IMG/VR virus record: IMGVR_UViG_3300007345_000130
Span: 1 to 33,787 of that record
Strand: one strand, 5' to 3'
Source: a virus
DNA length: 33,787 bases
Position numbers and translations under genes: made by a program. Of the stretch, positions 33,573 to 33,787 are shown piece after piece. How positions within the stretch are numbered: position 1 is the stretch's first letter; every line of letters begins with the position of its first letter. Below the pieces are notes generated by a model. It ran no database searches. It was not told where the DNA came from and worked only from the letters and a program-made list of their open reading frames with translations.

Positions 33573-33581
33573 AAAAGTCAA
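33553..33581 (-). promoter_or_regulatory. Sigma-70 promoter of HD gene, start at the ATG
   Basis: The sense strand has TTGACT (33581-33576), a 17-base spacer and TATAGT (33558-33553). Seven bases then lead to the ATG, so transcription is predicted to begin at the A of the start codon or one base before it. Confidence 0.75.
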
Positions 33582-33582
33582 G

Positions 33583-33607
33583 AAAAAAATCAGCAATCGC
33601 AGATTTT
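33583..33607 (-). terminator. Probable terminator at the end of the upstream gene
   Basis: The sense strand has AAAATC, T, GC, loop GATT, GC, T, GATTTT with one T-T mismatch, running into seven Ts. The stop codon of the truncated gene lies inside the 3' arm. The stem is weaker than the one after the HD gene. Confidence 0.5.
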
Positions 33608-33787
33608 ACGTTTTACGTTTTCTATTCCTTGTGGGGTTTGTCCACCGCGACCATATTTTCCGTATGATATACGATCTTGGATTCTTCTGAATGTGAAGTA
33701 TCCCCAAACGATCAACGGATGAATTTTATTTATTTTAGCAGAAGTGTTGTTCAGAAAAATCTTTTTTGAATCAGCATACCACGTTTG
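33590..33787 (-). CDS. C-terminal end of an unrecognised gene
   Basis: An open frame runs from the window edge to a TGA at 33592-33590, giving 65 residues (starting QTWYADSKKIFLNN, ending KRKICDC). The 5' part lies outside the window. The fragment is basic and aromatic, with a GRGGQTP stretch, and is followed by a probable terminator. There is too little to assign a function. Confidence 0.6.
   Translation of the reverse strand, partial: QTWYADSKKIFLNNTSAKINKIHPLIVWGYFTFRRIQDRISYGKYGRGGQTPQGIENVKRKICDC

Overview
The window is a stretch of a large, AT-rich, T4-type tailed bacteriophage genome (myovirus with contractile tail). Every gene I can support lies on the minus strand, the genes are packed with gaps of 0 to about 90 bases, and many overlap by a few bases. 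Recognisable T4-type homologues are the large terminase (gp17), baseplate wedge gp6 and gp25, a gp5-like hub/spike, a gp55-like late sigma factor, a gp61-like primase and the gp46/gp47 recombination nuclease. A phage peptide deformylase and the general gene style recall marine T4-like phages. The host cannot be named; two near-perfect TTGACA/TATAAT promoters suggest a host with an ordinary sigma-70.

Layout in transcription order (high to low coordinates). 33787-31046: end of an unknown gene, a terminator, a sigma-70 promoter with an operator-like inverted repeat, an HD-domain hydrolase, a terminator, a four-helix membrane protein, and peptide deformylase with its own sigma-70 promoter. 31002-28959: small proteins and the late sigma factor. 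28962-14938: baseplate and tail block (spike, low-complexity protein, gp25, gp6, a DNRLRE-type protein, a 1401-residue lectin-like protein and two smaller structural proteins). 14871-13993: a free-standing homing endonuclease. 13977-10262: a 1086-residue protein with a seven-repeat beta-propeller and dockerin-like EF-hands, then a small protein. 10241-5573: replication and recombination block (RuvC-like resolvase, primase, and a single-chain fusion of Mre11-type gp47 with Rad50-type gp46). 5553-1: fibre-like protein, two poorly known proteins and the packaging ATPase, cut by the window edge.

The most interesting points are: (1) the gp47-gp46 fusion; (2) a recurring sense-strand motif TATTTATA, the reverse complement of the textbook T4 late promoter, found before ten genes and sitting only 3-7 bases from the start codon in eight of them, none of which has a clear Shine-Dalgarno sequence; (3) two sigma-70 promoters whose -10 box ends 7-8 bases before the ATG, so that both promoter classes point to leaderless messages; (4) a dockerin-like module apparently inserted into a tail-protein C-terminal domain that a neighbouring gene carries uninterrupted; (5) a 12-bp perfect hairpin that contains the start codon of the gene ahead of the terminase.

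No tRNA, CRISPR array, insertion sequence or gene-free stretch above 300 bases was seen. Family calls were made by eye from motifs, without database searches.
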